Assembly: GCA_910578565.1 (NCBI GenBank)
Contig: CAJTQF010000008.1
Span: forward strand, 1 to 60,705
Reading direction: 5' to 3'
Source of the DNA: an uncultured Christensenella sp.
Lineage (GTDB): Bacteria; Bacillota; Clostridia; Christensenellales; Borkfalkiaceae
Length of the DNA stretch: 60,705 nt
A program made the position numbers and the translations under genes. Position 1 is the stretch's first letter. Each line of letters starts with the position of its first letter. Below, one piece after another: positions 48,888 through 56,406 of the stretch. The notes below the pieces were generated by a model that was not told where the DNA came from, did no database searches, and saw nothing but the letters and a program-made list of their open reading frames with translations.

Positions 48888-51800
48888 TGGGCGTAACCTG
48901 CGAACAGCAAGCTGCAATAGACAGCCGCGGAAAGGTTATAGTTTCGGCTTCGGCGGGCAGCGGCAAGACATTCGTAATGATTAAAAAACTGGTCGAAGCC
49001 ATTGCCGGCGGCGCGGATCTGGACAACGTTTTAGCGGTAACTTTTACGAAAAAGGCGGCGGCACAGATAAAAGATAAATTGCGCGCCGCGCTGGTTGAAA
49101 AAATGAACGGCAGCGACGAAGCTACCCGTGCGCATTTAAAGCGCCAGCTTTCGAAAATTCCGTCCGCGGCTATTTCAACCATTCATGCGTTCTGCGCAAA
49201 ACTTTTGCGCACCTACTTTTATGCGCTGGATATAGACGGCACTTTCGATATAATTTCCGCGGACGACTCCGCCGCAAAGGAGTACAAACGGCGCGCATTG
49301 GACAGCGTTTTCGAAAAATTGTACGACGCGGAAGACGCGGACTTTTTGCACCTTTTACAGTGTTACCGCAAAAAACGCAGCGACGCGTATCTACGCGCGC
49401 TCATTCTTGAAGGCTATGAAAAACTGCGTATCACCGCAAGGTATCTGTCCCTTTTAGACGGCGTGGGAAATGTATATACCGAAGACGGGTTTAAGGAAGT
49501 CTGTTCACAGTTTTCGGGCGATATAAAAGAGAAGTGCGCGCATCTGAAAGACGCGGTGACAGAGTTTGCCGCGGGTTTTAAAAGTTCAAACCGTGTCTAC
49601 GAAACTATTTTCGGCGAAATGCTTGAAAGTCTTGAATATATGTCGCACGCGGGACTTTTCGATCCCGCGCCGCCTTTGACGAGAACGCGCAAACCCGCCG
49701 ACAAAGAAGACAGGGAAGAAGGCGAAAGATTTAAAGTTTTCAAGGAAAGCCTTTTAAAAAGATATAACGCCCTGCGCGGCGACCTGTCGGACGAAGAGAC
49801 GGAAAGGCAGGCGTTTTTCGAAAGCGGAAAGACCGCGGCGGCGTTTTGCAAAGCGCTGAAAGAGTTTGACGCCGCTTATACGGCGGTTAAGCGCGACGAA
49901 AACAAACTTGACTACAACGATTTGGAACACTTTACGTTGTCCCTTTTGGAAAACGAACAGGTGCGCGGCGAAATAAACAAACGGTTTACCCTTGTCTTTG
50001 TGGACGAGTATCAGGACGTAAACCCCGTACAGGAAGAACTGCTTTCAAAAACGGGCGCGGAAAATATCTTTTTAGTGGGCGACGTAAAGCAGGCTATTTA
50101 CGGCTTCCGCGGCAGCCGTTCTCTGTTCTTTGCGGAAAAGTACAACCGCTTCGAAGGGGGCGGCGGCAGCGCGTTGCGCCTGAGCCACAACTTCCGCTCT
50201 TCCGACGGCGTGCTTGATTTCGTAAACGAGCTTTTTTCACAGGTTATGACTATGCAGACCTGCGGGTTCGACTACTCCGCGGGAAGTAAAATGATTTCCG
50301 GCGGCGGCTATCCCGCGGGTTACGGCGGCAGTGAAATTCATCTTTTCGGCAAGGACGAAGAAGACGCGGCTTTGCCAGGGGTTTACTCGGTTAAGTCGGG
50401 TGCGAAAAAAGTAAAGCACAGCCGCGAAGGGCTTGCCGTTTTATCGGTTGTCGAGCGCGAGCTGAAAGGCAAGCATTACGATTTGTCTTCGGGCGGCTAC
50501 GTTGACACGCAGGCGGGGGATATCTGCATACTTACGCGCAAGCGCAACGCCGCGGCGAACGGCATTGTCCGCGCGCTGTCGGACGCGGGCTATTCTGTCG
50601 CCGGCAGTAAGGAACAGAATATCTGTGCCCTGCCCGAAGTTAAACAGATGACGGATATACTCTCGTATGTGGACAATTCCGAACAGGACGTGCCGCTTGT
50701 GTCCGCGCTTCTTTCGCCGTTGGGCGGACTTGACTGCGACGAACTTGCAGCAATACGTATTGCGTACAAGGGCGAAAAACGGTTGCCCTTCCGTACCTGT
50801 TGCCAAAGATATTTAAAGGATAACGGCGACGATACGGCGCGCAAACTGCACAGGTTTTACAGGCTTGCGGAAAGGCTTAAAGAACTTTCCGCCGTATTGT
50901 CCGCTGCTGAGATTATAGATAAAATATTGCAGGGTACGTCTCTGGAAGCGGCGTATTCTTCGGGCGGCGGCGAAAAACTTAAAAATCTGCGCCGCCTTGC
51001 AAAGGAAGGCGAAAATTTATCCGTACCGGAATTTCTGGCAAAACTCAAAGACTCGGGTTACAATATCCCCGCGTCGCCGTCGGCTTCGTCGGACAGCATA
51101 AAAGTTATGACTATGCACGCGAGCAAGGGGCTTGAATTTCCCGTGGTAATCATTGCAGATGTGTGCGCAACCTTTAAGGGCAGGGATAGCGCGGAGATGC
51201 CGTTCGACGAAAAATTCGGTTTCGCCCCCAAATACCACGACGTCGGAAATATGCTTGTGCGCACTACGGTGTTAAGGCGGTTGACTCTTGCCCGCGCTGA
51301 AGCGGAAGAGAGAAAAAACGAGCTGAACCTGTTTTACGTGGCGTGTACAAGGGCTATGTGCCGCCTGCACGTCATGGCTGAAGAGTGCATGGAATATTCC
51401 GCGCTGGAAGCGGGGGACGCAAAGTGCTATGCAAAACTTTTCGATATGGCGGCGTTCTCGCCGGAAGTTCTGCCCCCGCGCGAAGATTTTGTCTGCGGCG
51501 AAAAGGTGGGCGTGCAGATTGCTGAGCCGGACGCGCAACTTCTCGAAAGCCTGAAAAAAAGGTTTATGCGACCCTACCCCTTTGAAAATAGCGTTAACCT
51601 GCCCGTGAAAAGTTCCGCTTCGAAAATTTTACAGCTTTCGGAACAGGACTATTTTAAAACCTGCGAACTGTTTCCCGAAAACGGCGGAGAGACGGACGCG
51701 GCGCGCGGCACGGCGTATCACGCGTTTTTGGAACTGTGCGACTTCGGCATAAAGGACGGGGCGGCGATTTCAAAAGAAATAGAAAGTTTTGTGAATAGCG

Positions 51801-52192
51801 GCAAAATGAGCGCGGAAGACGCCGCGCTTCTGGACGCGGACGAACTCAGCGGAATTCTGGATATGCCCGTGTTTGCAAGTTTAAAAGGCGCGACTCTTTT
51901 AAGGGAACAGGAATTTTTATGTAACCTTCCCGCAAGGGACGTTCTGCCTGCAACAACGGCGGGCGACGGTGTGCTTGTGCAGGGCGCGATAGACCTGCTT
52001 GCCGTTCAGAAGGATAAGGTCTTCATAATCGATTACAAATACTCGAAAAAGGACGAAGAACAGCTTGCGGAAACCTATTCGCCGCAACTTGCGCTTTATA
52101 AAAAGGCGGTAGCCGTAATCACGGGAAAGGCGGAAAAAGACATTTTTTGCGTAATCGTAAACATATATAAGCGCAAACAGATAAACCTTTAA
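48887..52192 (+). CDS. addA: AddA, ATP-dependent helicase/nuclease subunit A
   Basis: UvrD-type 3'-5' helicase with a C-terminal nuclease; the motor of AddAB. In 1101 residues one sees the Q motif EQQAAI, Walker A SASAGSGKT (about 20-28), motif Ia AVTFTKKAAAQIKD, motif II LVFVDEYQDVNPVQ, motif III GDVKQAIYGFRGS, motif V VMTMHASKGLEFPVV, and motif VI YVACTRAM. The nuclease domain at the C terminus has GAIDLLAV and FIIDYKYSKK. It starts at the last base of the addB stop (TAATG), so the two are translationally coupled. It is shorter than Bacillus AddA (1232). Confidence 0.96.
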   Translation: MGVTCEQQAAIDSRGKVIVSASAGSGKTFVMIKKLVEAIAGGADLDNVLAVTFTKKAAAQIKDKLRAALVEKMNGSDEATRAHLKRQLSKIPSAAISTIHAFCAKLLRTYFYALDIDGTFDIISADDSAAKEYKRRALDSVFEKLYDAEDADFLHLLQCYRKKRSDAYLRALILEGYEKLRITARYLSLLDGVGNVYTEDGFKEVCSQFSGDIKEKCAHLKDAVTEFAAGFKSSNRVYETIFGEMLESLEYMSHAGLFDPAPPLTRTRKPADKEDREEGERFKVFKESLLKRYNALRGDLSDEETERQAFFESGKTAAAFCKALKEFDAAYTAVKRDENKLDYNDLEHFTLSLLENEQVRGEINKRFTLVFVDEYQDVNPVQEELLSKTGAENIFLVGDVKQAIYGFRGSRSLFFAEKYNRFEGGGGSALRLSHNFRSSDGVLDFVNELFSQVMTMQTCGFDYSAGSKMISGGGYPAGYGGSEIHLFGKDEEDAALPGVYSVKSGAKKVKHSREGLAVLSVVERELKGKHYDLSSGGYVDTQAGDICILTRKRNAAANGIVRALSDAGYSVAGSKEQNICALPEVKQMTDILSYVDNSEQDVPLVSALLSPLGGLDCDELAAIRIAYKGEKRLPFRTCCQRYLKDNGDDTARKLHRFYRLAERLKELSAVLSAAEIIDKILQGTSLEAAYSSGGGEKLKNLRRLAKEGENLSVPEFLAKLKDSGYNIPASPSASSDSIKVMTMHASKGLEFPVVIIADVCATFKGRDSAEMPFDEKFGFAPKYHDVGNMLVRTTVLRRLTLARAEAEERKNELNLFYVACTRAMCRLHVMAEECMEYSALEAGDAKCYAKLFDMAAFSPEVLPPREDFVCGEKVGVQIAEPDAQLLESLKKRFMRPYPFENSVNLPVKSSASKILQLSEQDYFKTCELFPENGGETDAARGTAYHAFLELCDFGIKDGAAISKEIESFVNSGKMSAEDAALLDADELSGILDMPVFASLKGATLLREQEFLCNLPARDVLPATTAGDGVLVQGAIDLLAVQKDKVFIIDYKYSKKDEEQLAETYSPQLALYKKAVAVITGKAEKDIFCVIVNIYKRKQINL

Positions 52193-52230
52193 TAAAATAG
52201 TATTTAATAAGCTAAAATACGACAAAATAT

Positions 52231-52262
52231 CCGTCTTTCCGTAATGAAAAGACGGATATAAT
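52231..52262 (+). terminator. Weak hairpin after addA, overlapping the next -10
   Basis: CCGTCTTT and AAAGACGG form an 8-bp stem with a 9-nt loop. It is followed by ATATAATTTA rather than a T run, and that TATAAT (52257-52262) may serve as the -10 of the next gene, 10 nt before its ATG. Confidence 0.4.
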
Positions 52263-52272
52263 TTATACGCTT

Positions 52273-52890
52273 ATGTTCTCTGAATTTATTAACGGTATTT
52301 ATTCGAAAATCGCAGGTATTCCCTTTGATACCCTGCTGTGGATTGTATGGGGTTCGTTCGCGGCGGTATTTGTGGCAACGCTGTTTTTATCGCTTTGCGT
52401 ACCCAAAATAAAAGCGGCTTCCAAAAAGCCCTTTTTCTATCTCGTCAACGCGTTTGCGGCGCTGACGTTCGGCGCGTTCCTGACCGAAGAAGGTTTGCCG
52501 CAGTCCGTGCTTGCCGCGGTAATTTTCTGGTGCGCGGGATATCTGCTGTACGGTCTTTTATGCGTTACGACCAAAAGCAAAAAGCGCGCGGCGATACAGA
52601 GCCAGGTTGCAATTTCGTCCTTGCCGCAAGCGCCCGCGCCCGCAAAGCCGCCTGTTATGCGGGCGGAAGTTCCCGCGGCAAAATCCACTGTGCGGCTGGA
52701 ACACGCCATATCGGTTACAGACAGGCTTTTGCAAAAAAATCTGGGCAAGGGTGACAGGCAAGAGCTTGAAAAACTGAAAAACACCCTTGCCGTGCTTCAG
52801 ATGAAGGGGGCGCTGACTCCGTCGGAATCCGATATTTTAAACGATAATTTCAACGCGCTTTTAAAACTTATGGCAAAGTACAACGTTTAA
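52273..52890 (+). CDS. Membrane protein with cytoplasmic helical tail, unknown
   Basis: A 205-residue protein I do not recognise. Three hydrophobic helices fill the first ~100 residues (LLWIVWGSFAAVFVATLFLS, FYLVNAFAALTFGAFL, SVLAAVIFWCAGYLLYGLLC), then a Ala/Pro-rich linker (SSLPQAPAPAKPPVM), and a C-terminal helical domain (AISVTDRLLQKNLGKGDRQE onward). There is no ribosome binding site upstream of the ATG. Its 3' end overlaps that of the convergent PRC-barrel gene by 4 bp. Confidence 0.7.
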   Translation: MFSEFINGIYSKIAGIPFDTLLWIVWGSFAAVFVATLFLSLCVPKIKAASKKPFFYLVNAFAALTFGAFLTEEGLPQSVLAAVIFWCAGYLLYGLLCVTTKSKKRAAIQSQVAISSLPQAPAPAKPPVMRAEVPAAKSTVRLEHAISVTDRLLQKNLGKGDRQELEKLKNTLAVLQMKGALTPSESDILNDNFNALLKLMAKYNV

Positions 52891-53402
52891 AGGGATTTCA
52901 GATTTGCCTGAACGTACTCGCCCTCGCGCCTGGCAATTTGCAACGCTTCGTCGTTGAGCGGCGTGCCCCGCTTCAATATTACTTTGCCGTCCTTTTTAAC
53001 GTCGCTTTTTAAAACGCGTTCACGGTCCTTCACTATAACGGCGTCTCCGCAGACAATTTCGTTTGCGGGGAACTTTTTTTTGCCCACGTGGGCGGCGGTA
53101 AGGGTATCGCAGTCCACCGAAAAGTCCGTAAGGTTGCCGAGATAAATGCCGTTGCAGTCAAATACGGGCTTTCCGAGCCGCATAGGAACGCTGTCCCGGA
53201 TGGCGGCTTCCCTGTCTTCGAAAATAATTTTGTCTTCGCAGTATTTTACAATGTTCTGCGCGTCGATTAAAAATTCGTTTTCGTTGCCGTCCGCGCATTT
53301 AAGACATTCCAGTCTGTCTCCCCTGACATTTACGCCTATGACGTAGCCGTTTTTTCCCGCAGTGCTTTCAACTTTCATACCGTAAAAAAATGAAATATTC
53401 AT
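52887..53402 (-). CDS. PRC-barrel domain protein
   Basis: A 171-residue protein with two short beta-barrel halves: residues ~1-60 (GMKVESTAGKNGYVIGVNVR) and ~70-125 (SVPMRLGKPVFDCNGIYLGN). The phrase LGKPVFDCNGIYLGNLTDF is typical of PRC-barrel proteins such as YrrD/YlmC, which bind partner proteins or RNA in the cytoplasm. The C-terminal ~40 residues (RVLKSDVKKDGKVILKRGTP) are basic. AGAGGTGG precedes the ATG. It is divergent from nadB, which starts 160 bp away. Confidence 0.75.
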   Translation of the reverse strand: MNISFFYGMKVESTAGKNGYVIGVNVRGDRLECLKCADGNENEFLIDAQNIVKYCEDKIIFEDREAAIRDSVPMRLGKPVFDCNGIYLGNLTDFSVDCDTLTAAHVGKKKFPANEIVCGDAVIVKDRERVLKSDVKKDGKVILKRGTPLNDEALQIARREGEYVQANLKSL

Positions 53403-53507
53403 AAACCACCTCTGATCCGCTTGTTTTCTATCATTATAATATTTGAACGGCGCCGCCGAAAAGCACGCGGTAAAAGGTATATTTTTGTCGATTGTTTAAA
53501 ATTTATA

Positions 53508-53543
53508 AAAACTTTACATATGCCTTGACAGGTGTAAAGTTTT
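53508..53543. promoter_or_regulatory. Perfect 11-bp dyad over the nad promoter, candidate NiaR operator
   Basis: AAAACTTTACA (53508-53518) and TGTAAAGTTTT (53533-53543) are exact inverted repeats with a 14-nt spacer that contains the -35 box. A repressor dimer bound here would block RNA polymerase. The NiaR repressor encoded as third gene of this operon is the natural candidate. Confidence 0.7.
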
Positions 53544-53553
53544 AGTGTAGACT
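53525..53553 (+). promoter_or_regulatory. Promoter of nadB-nadC-niaR
   Basis: TTGACA (53525-53530) and TAGACT (53548-53553) are 17 bp apart. RNA should start near 53560, only a few bases before the ATG at 53564, so the leader is almost absent. Confidence 0.75.
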
Positions 53554-53563
53554 TTTGATAGTT

Positions 53564-54856
53564 ATGAAAAATTACGACGTAATAATCGCGGGCGCGGGGG
53601 TGGCGGGTCTTAACTGCGCCCTGCATCTGCCGCAGGATAAGCGGGTTTTGGTTATCTGTAAGGACGAACCCGAAAAAAGCGACAGTTATCTTGCACAGGG
53701 CGGGATAAGCCGCCTTAAAAACGAAAGCGATTACGAAAGCTATTTCGGCGATACTATGCGCGCGGGACACGGCGAAAATAACCCCGACGCCGTGGAGTGT
53801 ATGATACGTTCTTCGCAGGCGGTGGTGGAAGCGCTTGTAAATCTTGGCGTAGGGTTTGCAAGGGAAAAGGACGGAAGCCTTGCCTGCACGCGCGAAGGGG
53901 GACACTCTACCAACAGAATATGTTTCCACAAGGACTGCACGGGCAGGGAAATCACTTCCCGCCTTATGCAAAAAGTACGCGCCCTTAAAAACGTTACGGT
54001 AAAGTCACATACCGTGCTGTTGGACATAATTGAAAACGGCAAGTGTTCGGGCGCGGTCGTGTGGGACAAAGCAAGCGGCGAAGTGCGGAAAATATTTTCA
54101 GACTATACCGTGCTTGCAACCGGCGGCATAGGCGGGGTATTTAAAAAAAGCACCAATTTCAGGATACTCACGGGCGACGGGGTTGCAATTTGCCTTAACA
54201 GGGGAATTGCGGTGGACAACATAAACTATGTCCAGATTCACCCAACCACCCTTTACAGCGAAAGGGAAGGCAGAAGTTTTTTAATTTCAGAATCGGTCCG
54301 CGGGGAAGGCGCGGTACTGCTGGATAAAAATTTTAACCGTTTTACGGACGAACTTCAGCCGCGCGACGTAGTTACAAAAGCCATTTACGCGCAGATGCAA
54401 AAGGACGGCACGCCATACGTATGGCTGGATATGCGCCCCATAGCGGTAAACGAAATCCGTTCGCACTTCCCGGGCATAGTGGAAAGGTGCGCGGAAGAAG
54501 GGATTGACGTATTCAAAAGTCCCGTTCCCGTAGTGCCTGCCCAGCACTATTTTATGGGCGGGATAAGAAGCGGGCTTGAAGGCAGAACGGAACTGCCCCG
54601 TCTGTACGCCGTGGGTGAAACCTGTTGCAACGGCGTACACGGCGCGAACAGACTGGCTTCGAACTCCCTTCTGGAAAGCCTGCTGTTTGCAAAACGGGCG
54701 GCGGAAGACATAGCGGCGAATTACGAAAGCGCAAAATCTTTTGCGGACGCGGATTTGAAACTTTATGAAAATCCGCGGCAAATTCTTGAAAATTATAAAT
54801 CGGTTATACTCAACGCGATAAGGGAGGCTGAAAATGTTAGACCGCGTAACAATTAA
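53564..54856 (+). CDS. nadB: L-aspartate oxidase, short form
   Basis: Oxidises L-aspartate to iminoaspartate for NAD synthesis, with FAD and, in anaerobes, fumarate or another acceptor. The 430 residues show the FAD loop VIIAGAGVAGLNCALHL, SYLAQGGISR, the substrate segment CTREGGHSTNRI, GREITSRLM, and the late GLEGRTELPRLYAVGE ... GANRLASNSLLESL. It lacks about 100 C-terminal residues (the three-helix domain) of E. coli NadB. ATG at 53564 is preferred over an in-frame TTG three codons upstream. nadC overlaps its end by 23 nt. Confidence 0.93.
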   Translation: MKNYDVIIAGAGVAGLNCALHLPQDKRVLVICKDEPEKSDSYLAQGGISRLKNESDYESYFGDTMRAGHGENNPDAVECMIRSSQAVVEALVNLGVGFAREKDGSLACTREGGHSTNRICFHKDCTGREITSRLMQKVRALKNVTVKSHTVLLDIIENGKCSGAVVWDKASGEVRKIFSDYTVLATGGIGGVFKKSTNFRILTGDGVAICLNRGIAVDNINYVQIHPTTLYSEREGRSFLISESVRGEGAVLLDKNFNRFTDELQPRDVVTKAIYAQMQKDGTPYVWLDMRPIAVNEIRSHFPGIVERCAEEGIDVFKSPVPVVPAQHYFMGGIRSGLEGRTELPRLYAVGETCCNGVHGANRLASNSLLESLLFAKRAAEDIAANYESAKSFADADLKLYENPRQILENYKSVILNAIREAENVRPRNN

Positions 54857-55697
54857 AACCAATGCCGACGGGCTTATAAAGTCGGCTTTGAAAGAAGATA
54901 TTTCAAGCGAAGACGTGACGACCAACGCGGTGATACGCGGAAAGGTTACAGGCGAAGCGGAGCTGATTTGCAAGCAGGACGGAATAATATGCGGACTGCC
55001 TGTTTTTGAGCGCACGTTCAAAATTCTGGACGACGGCGTGTGTATTGAATTTTTCAAAGCGGAAGGCGAAAGGGTGAAAAGGGGCGAAACCGTCGCAAAA
55101 ATCCGCGGCGATATGCGCGTAATTCTTTCGGGCGAGCGCACGGCGCTGAACTTTTTGCAGCGTATGAGCGGAATTGCCACTTATACGGCGCAGACAGTGA
55201 AACTGCTTGAAGGCGGCAAAACGAAACTTCTGGACACACGTAAGACCACGCCCAATATGCGAATATTCGAAAAGTACGCGGTTAAAACGGGCGGCGGTTG
55301 CAACCACCGCTACAACCTTTCGGACGGAATACTGTTAAAGGACAACCACATAGGCGCGGCGGGCGGCATAGAAAAAGCCGTGCGGATGGCAAAGGAGTAC
55401 GCGCCCTTTGTAAGGAAGATTGAAGTCGAAGTTGAAAATCTTGAAATGTGCAGGCAGGCGGTTGAAGCGGGCGCGGACATAATAATGCTTGACAATATGT
55501 CCGTGGAAGAGATGAAAAAGGCTGTCGCGCTGATAGACGGCAGGGCGCAGACCGAGTGCAGCGGCAACGTCACAAAGGAAAATATCATGGATATCAAGGC
55601 GGCGGGGGTAGACTTCATTTCAAGCGGCGCGCTCACCCACTCCGCGCCCATACTTGATTTATCCCTTAAAAATCTGCACCCTGTGGAGTCGGAATGA
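54834..55697 (+). CDS. nadC: Quinolinate phosphoribosyltransferase (nicotinate-nucleotide pyrophosphorylase)
   Basis: Turns quinolinate and PRPP into nicotinate mononucleotide, CO2 and pyrophosphate. The 287-residue protein has the family's ALKEDISSEDVTTNAV start, SGERTALNFLQRMSGIAT, LDTRKTTPNMRIFEKYAVKTGGGCNHRYNL segment boundaries (split here by position: residues about 138-165), LLKDNHI, and EVEVENLEM. AGGGAGG precedes the start, which lies inside the end of nadB. NadA, which makes quinolinate, is not encoded here. Confidence 0.95.
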   Translation: MLDRVTIKTNADGLIKSALKEDISSEDVTTNAVIRGKVTGEAELICKQDGIICGLPVFERTFKILDDGVCIEFFKAEGERVKRGETVAKIRGDMRVILSGERTALNFLQRMSGIATYTAQTVKLLEGGKTKLLDTRKTTPNMRIFEKYAVKTGGGCNHRYNLSDGILLKDNHIGAAGGIEKAVRMAKEYAPFVRKIEVEVENLEMCRQAVEAGADIIMLDNMSVEEMKKAVALIDGRAQTECSGNVTKENIMDIKAAGVDFISSGALTHSAPILDLSLKNLHPVESE

Positions 55698-56203
55698 AAT
55701 CGGATAAGCGCCGGCAGGAAATTTTAAGCCTCTTGGGCAATACCGAAAACGCGATACCCGCCAACGTGTTGAGTGAAAAATTCGGCGTGTCCCGACAGGT
55801 AATAGTGCAGGATATCGCAATTCTGCGCGCCAACGGCTACGACATAACTTCAACCAACCGCGGCTATCTGTTGAACTCAGGCATAGGCGCGTCACGGGTT
55901 TTTAAGTGCCGCCACTCTTTTGAAGAAATCGCGGACGAAGGGAATACGGTCATAAATCTGGGCGGAAAGATAGAAGACGTTTTCGTAAACCACCGCGTTT
56001 ACGGCAGAATTTCCGCAAGGCTGGACCTGAACAGCCGCATACACGTTGAAGAACTTTACCGCTCGCTTGTTTCGGGCGCGTCAAAGCCGCTTATGAGCGT
56101 GACGGACGGATATCACTATCACACCGTTTCCGCCGCGGACGAAAGCACGCTTGACGAAATAGAAAGCGCGCTGAGAGACGCAGGTTTTCTTATAGAAATA
56201 TAA
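55694..56203 (+). CDS. niaR: Niacin-responsive repressor NiaR
   Basis: A 169-residue regulator with an N-terminal HTH_11 winged helix (RRQEILSLLGNTENAIPANV, then SEKFGVSRQVIVQDIAIL, about 5-50) and a C-terminal 3H domain, named for three conserved histidines, here seen in CRHSFEEI, FVNHRVYG and GYHYHTV. NiaR (YrxA) senses nicotinic acid and represses NAD genes. Its ATG overlaps the nadC stop (ATGA), so it is made with the enzymes it should control. The perfect dyad over the promoter is its probable operator. Confidence 0.92.
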   Translation: MKSDKRRQEILSLLGNTENAIPANVLSEKFGVSRQVIVQDIAILRANGYDITSTNRGYLLNSGIGASRVFKCRHSFEEIADEGNTVINLGGKIEDVFVNHRVYGRISARLDLNSRIHVEELYRSLVSGASKPLMSVTDGYHYHTVSAADESTLDEIESALRDAGFLIEI

Positions 56204-56221
56204 TACATTAATATATACAAT

Positions 56222-56255
56222 GCCCCCGCAGGCACTGCGGGGGCGTTATTTTGTG
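56222..56255 (+). terminator. Terminator of nadB-nadC-niaR
   Basis: A perfect 9-bp stem (GCCCCCGCA with TGCGGGGGC), a 5-nt loop, then GTTATTTTG. Confidence 0.85.
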
Positions 56256-56314
56256 TAAAAAAAGATGAAAAGTTTAGTAATTAACATTTTTTGAAAAATA
56301 TACTCATAAAAGTC

Positions 56315-56354
56315 TTGACAGATTTCGAAAATATGATATAATAATTTTCGAAAA
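56315..56354 (+). promoter_or_regulatory. Pullulanase promoter enclosed by a TTTCGAAA dyad
   Basis: TTGACA (56315-56320) and TATAAT (56337-56342) are 16 bp apart with a TGA extension. TTTCGAAAAT (56323-56332) and ATTTTCGAAA (56344-56353) are exact inverted repeats around the -10 box, and each contains the palindrome TTTCGAAA. The CG-centred halves resemble LacI-family operators, so a maltodextrin-type regulator is likely. Confidence 0.75.
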
Positions 56355-56406
56355 CTTTTAATATCAATTAAAATTTTTCGTATTACAAATAATATCAGGG
56401 GGCTTT

